NCBI GenBank assembly: GCA_002841945.1
Contig: PHBI01000013.1
Coordinates: forward strand, 26,802-90,801
Source of the DNA: Deltaproteobacteria bacterium HGW-Deltaproteobacteria-14
GTDB taxonomy: Bacteria; Myxococcota_A; UBA9042; PHBI01
Direction: 5' to 3'
DNA length: 64,000 nt
A program made the position numbers and the translations under genes. Shown piece after piece: positions 42,891 through 50,932 of this stretch. The notes beneath the pieces are model-generated. The model was given only the letters and a program-made list of their open reading frames with translations, did not search any database and was not told the DNA's origin. Numbering within the stretch: position 1 is the first letter of the stretch; every line of letters begins with the position of its first letter.

Positions 42891-43751
42891 TCAGATCCCG
42901 GCCGCGGCCAGCTGTCCGGCGAGCGTCCGGATGATCGCGAGCAGGCGCGGGCCGGCCTCGTTGGCGACCTCCGCGACCTCCGAGTGGTCGAGCGGCGCCG
43001 CCGAGACCCCGGCGGCGTAGTTCGAGACGACGCTGATCCCGCCGACGCGCACGCCCATGTGGTTGAGCGCGATGCACTCCGACACCGTCGACATCCCGAC
43101 CAGCGACGCCCCGAGGACGCGCAGCATGCGGATCTCGGCCGGGGTCTCGTAGCTCGGGCCCGACATCGCGGCGTAGACCCCGGCGAAGAGCGGCACCCCG
43201 GCGGTCGCGGCGGCCTGCGCGATGGCCCCGCCGAGCTCCGGGCAGTAGCCGGTGCTCATGTCCGGAAAGCGCGGGCCGAGCTCGCTCGGGTTGGGCCCGA
43301 TGAGCGGGTTCTGGCCGCTCAGGTTGATGTGGTCGACGATGCGGCAGAGGCTCCCGGGGGCGAGCCACGGCTGCACGCCGCCGGCGGCGTTGGTCAGCAG
43401 CACTCGGGGCGCGCCGAGGCGCGCGAGGAGCCGCACGCCGAACACGACCTCGTGCATCGCGTGGCCCTCGTAGGCGTGCACGCGGCCGCTCAGGATGGCG
43501 ACCGGCAGCCCCTCGAGGGTGCCCAGCAGGAGCGTGCCCGCATGCCCGACGACGGTCGGGGCGTACATGTGCGGGATCTCGCCGTAGGGGATCGCGACCG
43601 CGTCCTGAACCAGGCTCCCGATGGCGCCGAGCCCGCTGCCGGCGACGATCCCGAGCGCCGGGGTGAGCGCGCTGCGCTGCCGGACCACGGCGAGGGCCTC
43701 GTCGAGCTGCGCGGAGATGGCGGGGTGCGTGCTGTTCATCGGGGTCCTCAT
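42891..43751 (-). CDS. Purine nucleoside phosphorylase (trimeric PNP family)
   Basis: 286 aa from ATG 43751, overlapping the deoA stop by 4 nt. Family motifs: GIVAGSGLGAIG, LSGRVHAYEGH, LLTNAAGGV, SGPSYETPAEIRML, VGMSTVSE and SNYAAG. It splits purine (deoxy)nucleosides with phosphate into base and (deoxy)ribose-1-phosphate in the cytoplasm. The SNYAAG segment places the Asn of the purine site in the usual position. Encoded directly after thymidine phosphorylase, it completes the base-salvage step of the operon. Confidence 0.95.
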   Translation of the reverse strand: MRTPMNSTHPAISAQLDEALAVVRQRSALTPALGIVAGSGLGAIGSLVQDAVAIPYGEIPHMYAPTVVGHAGTLLLGTLEGLPVAILSGRVHAYEGHAMHEVVFGVRLLARLGAPRVLLTNAAGGVQPWLAPGSLCRIVDHINLSGQNPLIGPNPSELGPRFPDMSTGYCPELGGAIAQAAATAGVPLFAGVYAAMSGPSYETPAEIRMLRVLGASLVGMSTVSECIALNHMGVRVGGISVVSNYAAGVSAAPLDHSEVAEVANEAGPRLLAIIRTLAGQLAAAGI

Positions 43752-45043
43752 CCGATCCGCTCGAGGATGAGCGGGGTCTCGAGCGAACGGGTATCGCCCA
43801 GCCCGAAGGCCGCGCGCAAGCGTTCGATGGCGGCGGCGGGCGGCGGCCCGGCGTGTCCATGGAGGATCGTCGCGAGCGGCGCGCCCGCGGCGACGCGGCT
43901 CCCGACCGCGGCGTCGATGCGGATCCCGACGACCGGGTCGATGACGTCGTCCCGGGTCCGGCGGCCGGCGCCGAGGGACATGGCGGTGAGCCCGACCTCG
44001 TGACCGTCAATCATGTTGACATGCCCCGCCCGGGGCGCCGTCACGACGGTCTCGCCGGTCGGCTGCGGGAGGGCGTCGAGGTCCCCGCCCTGAGCGGCGA
44101 TCGCGCCGCGGAAGCGCGCGAGGGCGCTGCCGTCGGCGAGCGCCGCGCGGATCCGCGCGCGCCCCTCGTCGAAGGAGACCCCCCGGGCCAGCTCGACCAT
44201 GGCGCCGCCGAGGACCTCGACCAGCTCGACGACGTCCGGCGGCCCGCCGCCGCCCAGCACGTCGAGGGACTCCTGCACCTCGCAGGCGTTGCCCACCATG
44301 CGCCCGAGCGGCGCGTCCATGCGCGTCAAGAACGCCACCACGCGCTTGTCCATCTCGCGGCCCACGGCGACCATCCGCTCGGCCAGCTCGCGCGCCCGCT
44401 CCCGGGTCTTCATGAAGGCGCCCGGGCCGACCTTGACGTCGAGCACCAGCCCCTCGATCCCCTCCGCGAGCTTCTTGCCCATGATGCTCGCGGTGATGAG
44501 CGGGATGGACTCGACCGTGGCGGTCACGTCCCGCAGCGCGTAGAGGCGCTTGTCGGCCGGGGCGATGTCCTCGGTCTGCCCCATGATGCAGAAGCCGTGC
44601 TCGGCGACGATGCGGGTGAAGGTCTCGACGTCGAGGGACGCGCGGTAGCCCGGGATCGCCTCGAGCTTGTCGATGGTGCCGCCGGTGTGGCCGAGCCCGC
44701 GCCCGGCCACCATCGGCACGATGACGCCGCACGCCGCCGCTGCGGGGGCCAGCGGGAGCGATATCTTGTCGCCGACGCCGCCGGTGGAGTGCTTGTCGAC
44801 TCGCCCCGAGCCGAGGGCGCTCAGGTCGAGGACGCGGCCGCTGCGCAGCATCGCGTCGGTCCAGGTGCGGGTCTCGCGATCGTCGAGGCCGTTGTAGTAG
44901 ATCGCCATCGCGAGCGCCGCCATCTGATAGGCGGGCAGCCGATCTTCGGCGAACTCGGCGATGAGCCAACGGATCTCTACGTCTTCGAGCCGCATGCCGT
45001 CGCGCTTGGCGGCGATCAGCTCCACTGCAGTGCGCACGCGCAT
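43748..45043 (-). CDS. deoA: Thymidine/pyrimidine-nucleoside phosphorylase
   Basis: 431 aa. ATG 45043 is preceded by AAAAAGGAGAG, one of the best ribosome sites in the window. Motifs: VDKHSTGGVGDK (phosphate and substrate loop, about residue 80), GRGLGHTGGTIDKLE, SIMGKKLAEG and VKVGPGAFMK. It cleaves thymidine/uridine with phosphate. Length and order match DeoA/Pdp. Downstream PNP overlaps it by 4 nt; the DeoB-like gene is 56 bp upstream. The set is driven by a promoter at 45943-45972. Confidence 0.95.
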   Translation of the reverse strand: MRVRTAVELIAAKRDGMRLEDVEIRWLIAEFAEDRLPAYQMAALAMAIYYNGLDDRETRTWTDAMLRSGRVLDLSALGSGRVDKHSTGGVGDKISLPLAPAAAACGVIVPMVAGRGLGHTGGTIDKLEAIPGYRASLDVETFTRIVAEHGFCIMGQTEDIAPADKRLYALRDVTATVESIPLITASIMGKKLAEGIEGLVLDVKVGPGAFMKTRERARELAERMVAVGREMDKRVVAFLTRMDAPLGRMVGNACEVQESLDVLGGGGPPDVVELVEVLGGAMVELARGVSFDEGRARIRAALADGSALARFRGAIAAQGGDLDALPQPTGETVVTAPRAGHVNMIDGHEVGLTAMSLGAGRRTRDDVIDPVVGIRIDAAVGSRVAAGAPLATILHGHAGPPPAAAIERLRAAFGLGDTRSLETPLILERIG

Positions 45044-45099
45044 CTCTCCTTTTTCACGGGGGATGACGACCCCACGTGCTCCGTCACGCCGCCGAACGC

Positions 45100-45915
45100 T
45101 TACGCGAGCAGCTCGCCCAGGAAGCTCTTCCCCGGGGTGCTCGCGGCGGCGCCGAACACGTCCGCCGCGGTAGCGCCTACGTCGGCGAGCGTCAAGCGGG
45201 TTCCGAGGTCGACCCCCGACGGGAGGCTCGAGGAGTAGGCGATCACCGGCGCGTACTCGCGCGTCAGCCCGCCCCCGTTGCGCGTCGCGATGGTCGCGTC
45301 GTTGCCGCCGAGGCCGACGATCACCAGCAGCGCCTGCTCGTCGAGCTGGTCGAGGAGCGCGGTCAGGCCGGCGTCGAAGCGCGTCAGGGCGCGCGCCACG
45401 CCGACCGGCCCGGACCCCGTGAGCCCGCGGCCGGGATCGGGGCTCGCGACCACGACCCCGCGGGGGTGGCGATGCATGACCGCGGTGACCGCCTCGAGGA
45501 GCGCCTCGTGGGCGCCGACCTCGTGGGGATCGACCCCCGGGACGTCGAGGAAGGCGTGGGCCGCGCCGCCGATCCCGTGGACCTCGACGCCGTCGGCGAC
45601 GAGCGCCCGGATCGCCGGCCCGACGAGCTCCTCGAGGCCCCCCTGGATCTCGCGCCCCGCGGTCGCGCGTGCGGCCCTCGCCACGCTCGCCGCGGGCGGG
45701 CGCGCCGGCGTCACGGCGCCGTTCGGGATCACGTTGCCGAGCCCCAGCCAGGCGAGGTTGGTCAGCTCGAGCCCGCCGACGTAGCGCGAGACGTGCTCGA
45801 GGGTGCTCGCCCCCCGGTCGTGGTAGTCGACCGCGTCGGGCTGCGCGCCTGCGCCGAGGCCGGGCAGCGCCACGACGATCACCTGTCGAAACAAACCATT
45901 GGGCCCGTCCGCCAT
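45100..45915 (-). CDS. Phosphopentomutase (DeoB)-like protein without catalytic residues
   Basis: 271 aa from ATG 45915 (GGAGGGAAGC upstream); DeoB is usually about 390-400 aa. The frame of DeoB is clear: GAGAQPDAVDYHDRGASTLE, VGGLELTNLAWLGLGN, GVDLGTRLTLADVGATAAD and FGAAASTPGKSFL. Yet every active-site element I can place is altered: the first metal Asp (LDSVG in DeoB) is L-P-G-L-G; the nucleophile Thr loop (GKDTTTGHWE) is GREIQGGLEE; ADHGND is GLGGND; TDHTRE is NGGGLTRE. The cap domain is shortened. It is probably a pseudoenzyme, perhaps regulatory, or has a new activity. It is first in the nucleoside-salvage operon. Confidence 0.85.
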   Translation of the reverse strand: MADGPNGLFRQVIVVALPGLGAGAQPDAVDYHDRGASTLEHVSRYVGGLELTNLAWLGLGNVIPNGAVTPARPPAASVARAARATAGREIQGGLEELVGPAIRALVADGVEVHGIGGAAHAFLDVPGVDPHEVGAHEALLEAVTAVMHRHPRGVVVASPDPGRGLTGSGPVGVARALTRFDAGLTALLDQLDEQALLVIVGLGGNDATIATRNGGGLTREYAPVIAYSSSLPSGVDLGTRLTLADVGATAADVFGAAASTPGKSFLGELLA

Positions 45916-45942
45916 GCTTCCCTCCAGACTGAGAATCCTCCG

Positions 45943-45972
45943 ATCTTTTGGGGAGCGGTTGGTCGATGTCAA
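45943..45972 (-). promoter_or_regulatory. Promoter of the nucleoside-salvage operon
   Basis: Perfect -35 TTGACA (45972-45967) merged with the end of a T-tract, 17-18-nt spacer, AAAAGA/AAAGAT (45949-45943) as -10. It lies about 30 nt upstream of the DeoB-like start, with GGAGGG in between. Confidence 0.5.
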
Positions 45973-46010
45973 AAAAAACGCAGCGCTCTCACGAACTTGC
46001 GTGAGCTCAC
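45971..46010 (-). terminator. Rho-independent terminator after the YHS-like gene, fused to the next promoter
   Basis: On the minus strand a stem CTCACG/CGTGAG (46010-45988 region; an alternative self-complementary GCGTGAGCTCACGC also exists) is followed by a run of eight T at 45978-45971. The last two T are the first bases of the TTGACA -35 of the following operon. Confidence 0.75.
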
Positions 46011-46012
46011 GC

Positions 46013-46303
46013 TCACTCCTCGGAGCGCTCGCCCCCGGAGACCGCGCCGCTCACGACCCTGAACGGCGACGGCGGGCGCTCGGGCGGCGGGACCGTCGGC
46101 GTCAGCCGCACCCCGGCCTCCGGGCGCGCGTCCGCCCAGCGCTCGGGCTCGCGCTTGAACGCCAGGCGGCACCCGCGCTCCGGGTCGTCGCAGAAGAACC
46201 AGCGGCGGCCGCGGAAGGAGACACCGAGGCGCCGCGGGTCCGGGATCAGCTCGCGGCCACAGACGGGGTCGAGCAGGCGCGGCGGCGCTTCGGGGTTGGC
46301 CAT
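46013..46303 (-). CDS. Small YHS-like metal-binding domain protein
   Basis: 96 aa from ATG 46303. The core LLDPVCGRELIPDPRRLGV, then FRGRRWFFCDDPERGCRLAF, follows the YHS/TRASH pattern (D-P-V-C-G-M ... Y-F-C-S-x-x-C-x-x-x-F): three Cys are in place, though the canonical Tyr-His-Ser is not. Such domains bind metals such as Cu or Fe. The C-terminus is a Pro-rich tail. There is no Shine-Dalgarno; a promoter 6 nt upstream (TTGCGC-N18-TACAAC) suggests a leaderless message. Confidence 0.78.
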   Translation of the reverse strand: MANPEAPPRLLDPVCGRELIPDPRRLGVSFRGRRWFFCDDPERGCRLAFKREPERWADARPEAGVRLTPTVPPPERPPSPFRVVSGAVSGGERSEE

Positions 46304-46309
46304 GACCGC

Positions 46310-46339
46310 GTTGTAGCGCCGGGCGACGGGGCGGCGCAA
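46310..46339 (-). promoter_or_regulatory. Candidate leaderless promoter of the YHS-like gene
   Basis: TTGCGC (46339-46334), 18-nt spacer, TACAAC (46315-46310), ending 6 nt before the ATG at 46303. Confidence 0.4.
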
Positions 46340-46374
46340 GCGGGTGACGCAACGGGCTGGTTTCCGCGCATCGC

Positions 46375-46405
46375 GGCTGCTAGAAACGCGTGGTCGCTAG
46401 CAGCC
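46375..46405. promoter_or_regulatory. Inverted repeat upstream of the ABC permease gene
   Basis: Perfect 9-bp arms GGCTGCTAG / CTAGCAGCC separated by 13 nt. It lies in the gap between the divergent YHS-like gene and the ABC operon and includes TAGAAA, a possible -10 for the operon. Operator candidate. Confidence 0.4.
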
Positions 46406-46520
46406 CGCCGGGGGACGCACGCACGCGTGCTCCTCCCCGCGCTGCCCGGGTGCCTGATCCGGCGGCTCTGCCGCCTCCCCCCGCCGCTGCGCGGCGAAGT
46501 CGACCGCAGGGAGCTCCACC

Positions 46521-47903
46521 ATCGACGCCCGCCGCCTGCTCGTGTACCGCTCGAAGGCGCTCGGTCGCCGCCTCGCCGGCGGCTCGTGGCTGGCCCGCGT
46601 CGCGCTGCTCGCCGTCCTCGCCCTCGTCCTCGGCGCGCTCTGGCTCGGGGTCGACGCCCTGGCCGCGGCCGACCTTGCGAGCCCCGATCCCGCGAGCCGC
46701 GAGAGCGCCGTCCGCGAGCGCACCTTCTGGCTCACCACCCTCGCGGCGCTGATCTTCGCCTACTCGACCTTCGAGGTCTTCTTCCGCGCCTCGGACACCC
46801 GGCTCATCGGCTCGCTGCCGATCCGTGGACGCACCCGCTACCTCGACCTGATGAGCCGCGCGGCCCTGCTGCACGCCCCGCTCTTCGTCCCGCTGGCGGC
46901 CTACGGCGCGGCCCTCGCCGCCCGCGGCGCCGGCGCGGCCGGGGTCTACGCGGTCCTGGTCGCGGCGGTGGTCTTCGTCGTCGGGATCCCGCTGTGCGTC
47001 TGGCTCCACCTCCTCGCCGGGCGCTCGCTCCTGTCGGACGCCTCGGCGCTCAAGCGGCAGCTCGCCGGCGGGGTCGTCGCCGACGAGGCGGCGCTCCTCG
47101 TCTACGCCCCGGCCGTCGGCCTCCTCGGCACCCTGGTGCTCGGGATCGTCGCCGACTTCGCCCTGCGCGACGCGCTGCTGCGAGGGCGCGCCGGGATCCT
47201 CGCCCCGGTCCTCGCGGGCGGCGCCGGGGTGGCGGCCTTCGCAATTGCGAAGGCCATGAGCCTCTGCGACCAGTCACTTCACCTGATCATGCCGCGATTC
47301 GCGGAGTTCGACGTCCCGCCGCCCTTCCGCGACGACGGTGTGCGACGCAAGGTACCGGGGGAGCGCCTGGGCCGTCTGCTGCCCGTCACGGCCCGCCCCT
47401 ACTTCCTCCGTGATCTCCGGCAGCTGCGCCGTCGCTACCGCCTCGACCGCATCCTGCTCTGGGTCTATGGCGCCGCGCTGCTCCGCCTCGACCTCGGCGG
47501 CCACGCGCCCGCCTCCCTGGCTGCGCACCTGGTCGCGCTCGGCCTCATCGTCGGGGTGTTCCTCAGCTCGGCCTTCCGCCTGCGCGGGCGCGAGCTGGCG
47601 TCGCCGTGGCTCGATCAGGCGCTGCCCACCGACCCTCGCGCCGCGCCGCTCGGCCGCCTCGCCGCCGACGCGATCCTGCCCACCTGGGCGCTCGTGGTCA
47701 CCGCCGCGGCCCCGCTCTTCACTGGCGACCTCGCCCTCGCCGCGGCCTCCCTCGGGCTCGGCCTCCCCCTGGTCGCGGCGCTGTTGGCGGCGTCCCACGC
47801 CGTCGCCGCCCGCGCCTTCCCCGACCGGGTCCTCGCCGCCGCGGCGTTGTGGCGCGGCCTCCTCCTCGCCGCGACCGGAGCGGTCCTATGGCAGCTTCCC
47901 TGA
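46521..47903 (+). CDS. ABC transporter membrane (permease) protein
   Basis: 460 aa if it begins at ATC 46521, which sits 7 nt after GGGAG and in frame; the first conventional start is GTG 46542 (453 aa), with no ribosome site. There is no in-frame ATG, GTG or TTG upstream of 46542. About ten to twelve hydrophobic helices (first about residues 28-45 of the longer form) are split by a cytoplasmic loop with PPPFRDDGVRRKVPG and RPYFLRDLRQLRRRYR. It shows no known permease motif but overlaps the ATPase gene by 16 nt, so the two probably form an exporter-like ABC complex. Substrate unknown. Confidence 0.8.
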   Translation: MDARRLLVYRSKALGRRLAGGSWLARVALLAVLALVLGALWLGVDALAAADLASPDPASRESAVRERTFWLTTLAALIFAYSTFEVFFRASDTRLIGSLPIRGRTRYLDLMSRAALLHAPLFVPLAAYGAALAARGAGAAGVYAVLVAAVVFVVGIPLCVWLHLLAGRSLLSDASALKRQLAGGVVADEAALLVYAPAVGLLGTLVLGIVADFALRDALLRGRAGILAPVLAGGAGVAAFAIAKAMSLCDQSLHLIMPRFAEFDVPPPFRDDGVRRKVPGERLGRLLPVTARPYFLRDLRQLRRRYRLDRILLWVYGAALLRLDLGGHAPASLAAHLVALGLIVGVFLSSAFRLRGRELASPWLDQALPTDPRAAPLGRLAADAILPTWALVVTAAAPLFTGDLALAAASLGLGLPLVAALLAASHAVAARAFPDRVLAAAALWRGLLLAATGAVLWQLP

Positions 47904-48664
47904 CCCCCGCGCCGCCCGCCCCCATCCTCGCCGTCTCGGGGCTCGAGAAGCGGTTCCGCAAGACCGTCGCGGTCGGCGGGCTCGACCTCGAGGTGCGTCC
48001 GGGGGAGCTCCTCGGCCTCATCGGGCCGAACGGCGCCGGCAAGTCCACGACGGTCAAGATGATCACCGGCCAGCTCCTCGCCGACCGGGGCCGCATCACG
48101 GTCGACGGCCACGACATCGTGGCCGAGCCGCTCGCCGCCAAGCGCCTCATCGGCTACGTGCCGCAGGACGTGGCCCTCTACCCGTTCTTGACCGGGCGTG
48201 AGCTCCTCGAGTTCGTAGCCGAGGTCCGCGCCGTCCCGGCGGACGAGGCGCGCGCGACCATCGACGACCTGCTCGGCCGCTTCCACATCTCGGAGGCCCA
48301 GAACCGCATGACCCGCGAGTACAGCGAGGGCATGGCGCGCAAGCTCGCGATCGCCGCGGCGCTCATCGGCCGACCGCCGCTGCTGCTGCTCGACGAGTCC
48401 CTCAACGGCCTCGACCCGCGCGCCGCCGCCGAGGTGAAGACCATCCTCAAGGAGGAGCTCGCTCGGGGCACCGCGGTCGTCCTCGTCTCGCACATCCTCG
48501 ACGTCCTCGAGCGCCTGTGCACCCACGTCGTGCTCATCGATCGTGGCAAGGTCGTCGAGAGCCTCGACCGCCCGGCTCTCAACGCCCTGGTGGCCGCGGG
48601 GACGACGCTCGAGGACTTCTTCATCACGCACACGAGCGCGACCGAGGACGGCGCGCGGCCTTAG
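47888..48664 (+). CDS. ABC transporter ATP-binding protein
   Basis: 258 aa from ATG 47888. Walker A GPNGAGKST (about residue 47), Q-loop (YVPQDVALYPFLTG), signature YSEGMARKLAIA (about 144), Walker B LLLLDESLNGLD (about 167; Ser where Pro is usual) and H-loop VSHILD. This is the general CcmA/drug-export (ABC-2) ATPase type. It powers the membrane protein encoded just upstream. Confidence 0.93.
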   Translation: MAASLTPAPPAPILAVSGLEKRFRKTVAVGGLDLEVRPGELLGLIGPNGAGKSTTVKMITGQLLADRGRITVDGHDIVAEPLAAKRLIGYVPQDVALYPFLTGRELLEFVAEVRAVPADEARATIDDLLGRFHISEAQNRMTREYSEGMARKLAIAAALIGRPPLLLLDESLNGLDPRAAAEVKTILKEELARGTAVVLVSHILDVLERLCTHVVLIDRGKVVESLDRPALNALVAAGTTLEDFFITHTSATEDGARP

Positions 48665-49003
48665 GGCCGATGCCGGCCACTTGGCACAAATCGCTATATC
48701 CAAAGGACATTTCCTGCCGCGATGAAAAGCGGAGGGCGCGGAGACCGGAGCCTGCATGAAGACGGCAGCTCCATCCGCTGTCCTCCTCTCCGCGCTCTCC
48801 GCGTCCTCCGCGGTGAAAAGCGGTTTCCCTACAATATGTTGACGCGATCTGATCGGCATTGGCCTCAGGGCTGAGCCACCCGAAGCGGAGGTCAGGGAAT
48901 CGCGGAGCAGCGGCGGGCGTTTCCCCCGAAGTCGCTGACCTCATAGGAAATCTTGCGTCATCATGGACTTGCGGCACCATCGGTCGGGACCGGAGCCGCA
49001 GCC
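48665..49003. other. Intergenic region with a repeat element
   Basis: 339 bp between the ABC ATPase and the lytic transglycosylase. It holds the CGCGGAG-type element (48721-48826) and AT-richer flanks (48680-48715, 48830-48850). No gene is supported; the promoter of the next gene should be here but is not obvious. Confidence 0.5.
48721..48826. repeat. Intergenic CGCGGAG-type repeat element
   Basis: The minus strand at 48813-48785 reads three 9-bp units of the form CGCGGAGnn; a partial inverted counterpart (GGAGGGCGCGGAGACCGGAG) lies at 48731-48750 on the plus strand. The direct repeat (g)TGAAAAGCGG occurs at both ends (48722-48732 and 48813-48823). The minus strand translates as FTAEDAESAERR, a phrase that recurs in spurious ORFs from many environmental genomes, pointing to a widespread noncoding repeat rather than a gene. 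Confidence 0.65.
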
Positions 49004-49654
49004 ATGACGCCTTGCCCCCCACCGATGCCGATGCCCCTCCCCCACCCCACCGCCCGGCGCGCCCGCGCGCCCGCCCTCGCCGCTCTGGTGGCGCTGCTCG
49101 CGACCGCGGGGTGCGGCACCATCGACGCCTACGACGAGTCGCGGGTCGAGTACGTCCCGTCGCGCGGCGCCCGCCGCGGCGGGCACGGGATGGAGCTGCC
49201 CGACGACGATGGGCTGACGCCCGAGCGCTGGGACGGCCGCGTCTCCGAGCGCTGCCGGGAGGTCGAGCCGCTGATGCGGGTCGCCGCGATGGAGCACCAG
49301 GTCGACGTGGGCCTCATCGCCGGTATCATCCACGTCGAGTCGTCGTTTCGCCCCGACGCCCGCAGCCGATCGGGCGCGCGGGGCCTGATGCAGGTCATGC
49401 CCAAGATCGGCAAGCGCCTCAAGTGCGGCGATCTGACCGACCCAAAGCGCAACATCCAGTGCGGGCTCACGATCCTCAAGCGCTTCATGGCGCGCTACGA
49501 CGACCGCGTGATCTTCGGGCTCAGCGCCTACAACGCCGGCTACAAGGTCCCCAACGAGGCCCTCGAGGCCGACGAGCTGCCGAGCAACTACCGCTACGTC
49601 GAGAAGGTCCTCGCCGCCCGGGTCAGCTACCTCCGCTACGGGTGCGGCCGGTGA
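49004..49654 (+). CDS. Lytic transglycosylase (SLT family) lipoprotein
   Basis: 216 aa from ATG 49004; a longer start at 48953 is unlikely. A lipoprotein signal ends A-T-A-G-C at about residue 37. The SLT domain has catalytic Glu in IIHVESSFRPDARS (about 112), then GARGLMQVMP, NIQCGLTILK and SAYNAG (about 174). It cleaves the glycan backbone of peptidoglycan to 1,6-anhydro products in the periplasm. It overlaps the NUDIX gene by 4 nt (GTGA), a coupling without an obvious functional link. Confidence 0.92.
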   Translation: MTPCPPPMPMPLPHPTARRARAPALAALVALLATAGCGTIDAYDESRVEYVPSRGARRGGHGMELPDDDGLTPERWDGRVSERCREVEPLMRVAAMEHQVDVGLIAGIIHVESSFRPDARSRSGARGLMQVMPKIGKRLKCGDLTDPKRNIQCGLTILKRFMARYDDRVIFGLSAYNAGYKVPNEALEADELPSNYRYVEKVLAARVSYLRYGCGR

Positions 49655-50082
49655 CGCCGGTCATCGTGACCCTCGCCCTGCTCCGTCACGGGAGCCGGGA
49701 CGGCAGCCCGACCTACGTCGTGACGCGACGCCCCGCGCACGCGCACCTCCCGAACGCCTGGGAGCTGCCCGGGGGTAAGGTCGATCCCGGGGAGAGCCCC
49801 GAGGACGCGCTCCGGCGCGAGCTCCTCGAGGAGCTGGGCGTCGCGGTCGGCCCGATCACGCCGATGACCTTCGCCTGGCACGCCTACCCGGAGCGTGTGG
49901 TCTTGTTGCTCTTTCACCGGACCGCTACTGTGCCGGGGAGCTCCGAGCCGCGACCGCTGGCGGCGACCGAGCTCCGTCTGCTCACCCGGGCCGAGCTCCT
50001 GGCGCTGGAGTTCCCGCCCGCCAACGCCTCCTTCTTGGCGGCCCTCGCCGCCGCCCCAGTCGAACCCGGGAGCCCCGCATGA
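49651..50082 (+). CDS. NUDIX hydrolase (MutT-like)
   Basis: 143 aa from GTG 49651. The NUDIX box is intact at about residues 41-63 (GGKVDPGES, then RRELLEELGV, i.e. G-x5-E-x7-R-E-x2-E-E-x-G). Preceding AWELPGG and following HAYPERVVLLLFH match MutT-type 8-oxo-dGTP or related nucleotide pyrophosphatases. It is cytoplasmic. It overlaps both neighbours by 4 nt and so is part of a coupled three-gene set. Confidence 0.92.
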   Translation: MTPVIVTLALLRHGSRDGSPTYVVTRRPAHAHLPNAWELPGGKVDPGESPEDALRRELLEELGVAVGPITPMTFAWHAYPERVVLLLFHRTATVPGSSEPRPLAATELRLLTRAELLALEFPPANASFLAALAAAPVEPGSPA

Positions 50083-50678
50083 ACCTCGCACCGTCGCTGC
50101 TCGCCGCCACCCTGGGGCTGGTGCTGCTCGCCTGCCCGTCGCCCGAGGTCCGGCCGGCGTCCCCCGCGCCGGAGACGGTGGAGGCCACCGATCCGCCGCC
50201 GCCGGCGACGCCGACGCCACCAAAGGCGCCGCGCAACCCGGTCGATCCCGAGACGAAGGCCGCGACCCAGCAGGAGTACCGCAAGCTCGCGCTCAAGAAC
50301 GACTGCAGCCGTGGGTTCAAGAACCTCGATGGGACCTGGCGCTTCATCGGCCAGTCTCGCACCCCGAACCACACGGACGTGCTGAAGGTCACCGGGACGC
50401 GCTTCACCGAGCACCTCACCGGCGACCCCGACGGTGCGCACCTCGAGGCGGACCTGTCTGGCGAGATCCGCTGCCTCTTCAAGAACCGCGTGCTCGTGAT
50501 GATCGACAAGGTCGAGCCCGAGGGGGCCTACGGCAACACGAGCGGCGACCAGTACCCGTGCGACCTGCTCGGCGACATCGCCATGAGCGGCAACAAGATG
50601 CTGATGATCTGCTACTACGACTGGGATCTGCGCACCGCCGCCGGGATCGAGTCGGAGTTCGAGCGCGTCATCGAGTAG
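50079..50678 (+). CDS. Small lipoprotein of unknown function
   Basis: 199 aa from ATG 50079 inside the NUDIX stop. The signal ends V-L-L-A-C; a Pro/Thr-rich tether (residues 20-55) follows. The C-terminal domain (about 70-199) is beta-rich with five Cys (NDCSRGF, IRCLF, YPCDLL, MICYYDWDL), LDGTWRFIGQSRTP and a string of strands; it looks like a lipocalin-like small barrel (GTW motif), but that is tentative. It ends before repeat copy B. Confidence 0.75.
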   Translation: MNLAPSLLAATLGLVLLACPSPEVRPASPAPETVEATDPPPPATPTPPKAPRNPVDPETKAATQQEYRKLALKNDCSRGFKNLDGTWRFIGQSRTPNHTDVLKVTGTRFTEHLTGDPDGAHLEADLSGEIRCLFKNRVLVMIDKVEPEGAYGNTSGDQYPCDLLGDIAMSGNKMLMICYYDWDLRTAAGIESEFERVIE

Positions 50679-50739
50679 CCGCGACGCCGTGATCGCAGGG
50701 ACGCGAACGGAAGCGTGAGCGGGCGCGGAAGTGCGCTGG

Positions 50740-50925
50740 CCCCGTCGCCGAAGCCGCCCCCCCCCCCGCGCCAGCGGGGGCGCGCCGCAGGCGCGTTGGG
50801 GGTAGCGAGCGCAGGGGCGCCTGGAACGTCTCGCGCAGAGGGTTCCCGCCGCGACGTAGCGAGCTTGCGAGCGTAGTCGCGGGCCCCCGAGGCAGAGCCG
50901 CGGGGGCGCGTCGGTTCGGGTTCAG
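50740..50925. repeat. Dispersed GC-rich repeat, copy B
   Basis: Occupies the gap between convergent genes. The core at 50767-50853 matches copy A (40224-40312) almost base for base: AGCGGGGGCGCGCCG, AGGCGCGTTGGGGG, AGCGAGCGC, GGGGCGCCTGGA, CGTCTC and GAGGGTTCCCGCCGCG. A run of about 14 C precedes it (50757-50767). No direct-repeat brackets like those of copy A are seen. Confidence 0.75.
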
Positions 50926-50932
50926 CCCCGGA

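Noticed and set aside
48615..48859. Minus-strand frame reading FTAEDAESAERR
   Set aside because: It arises from the noncoding CGCGGAG-type repeat; no start, ribosome site or domain supports a gene.
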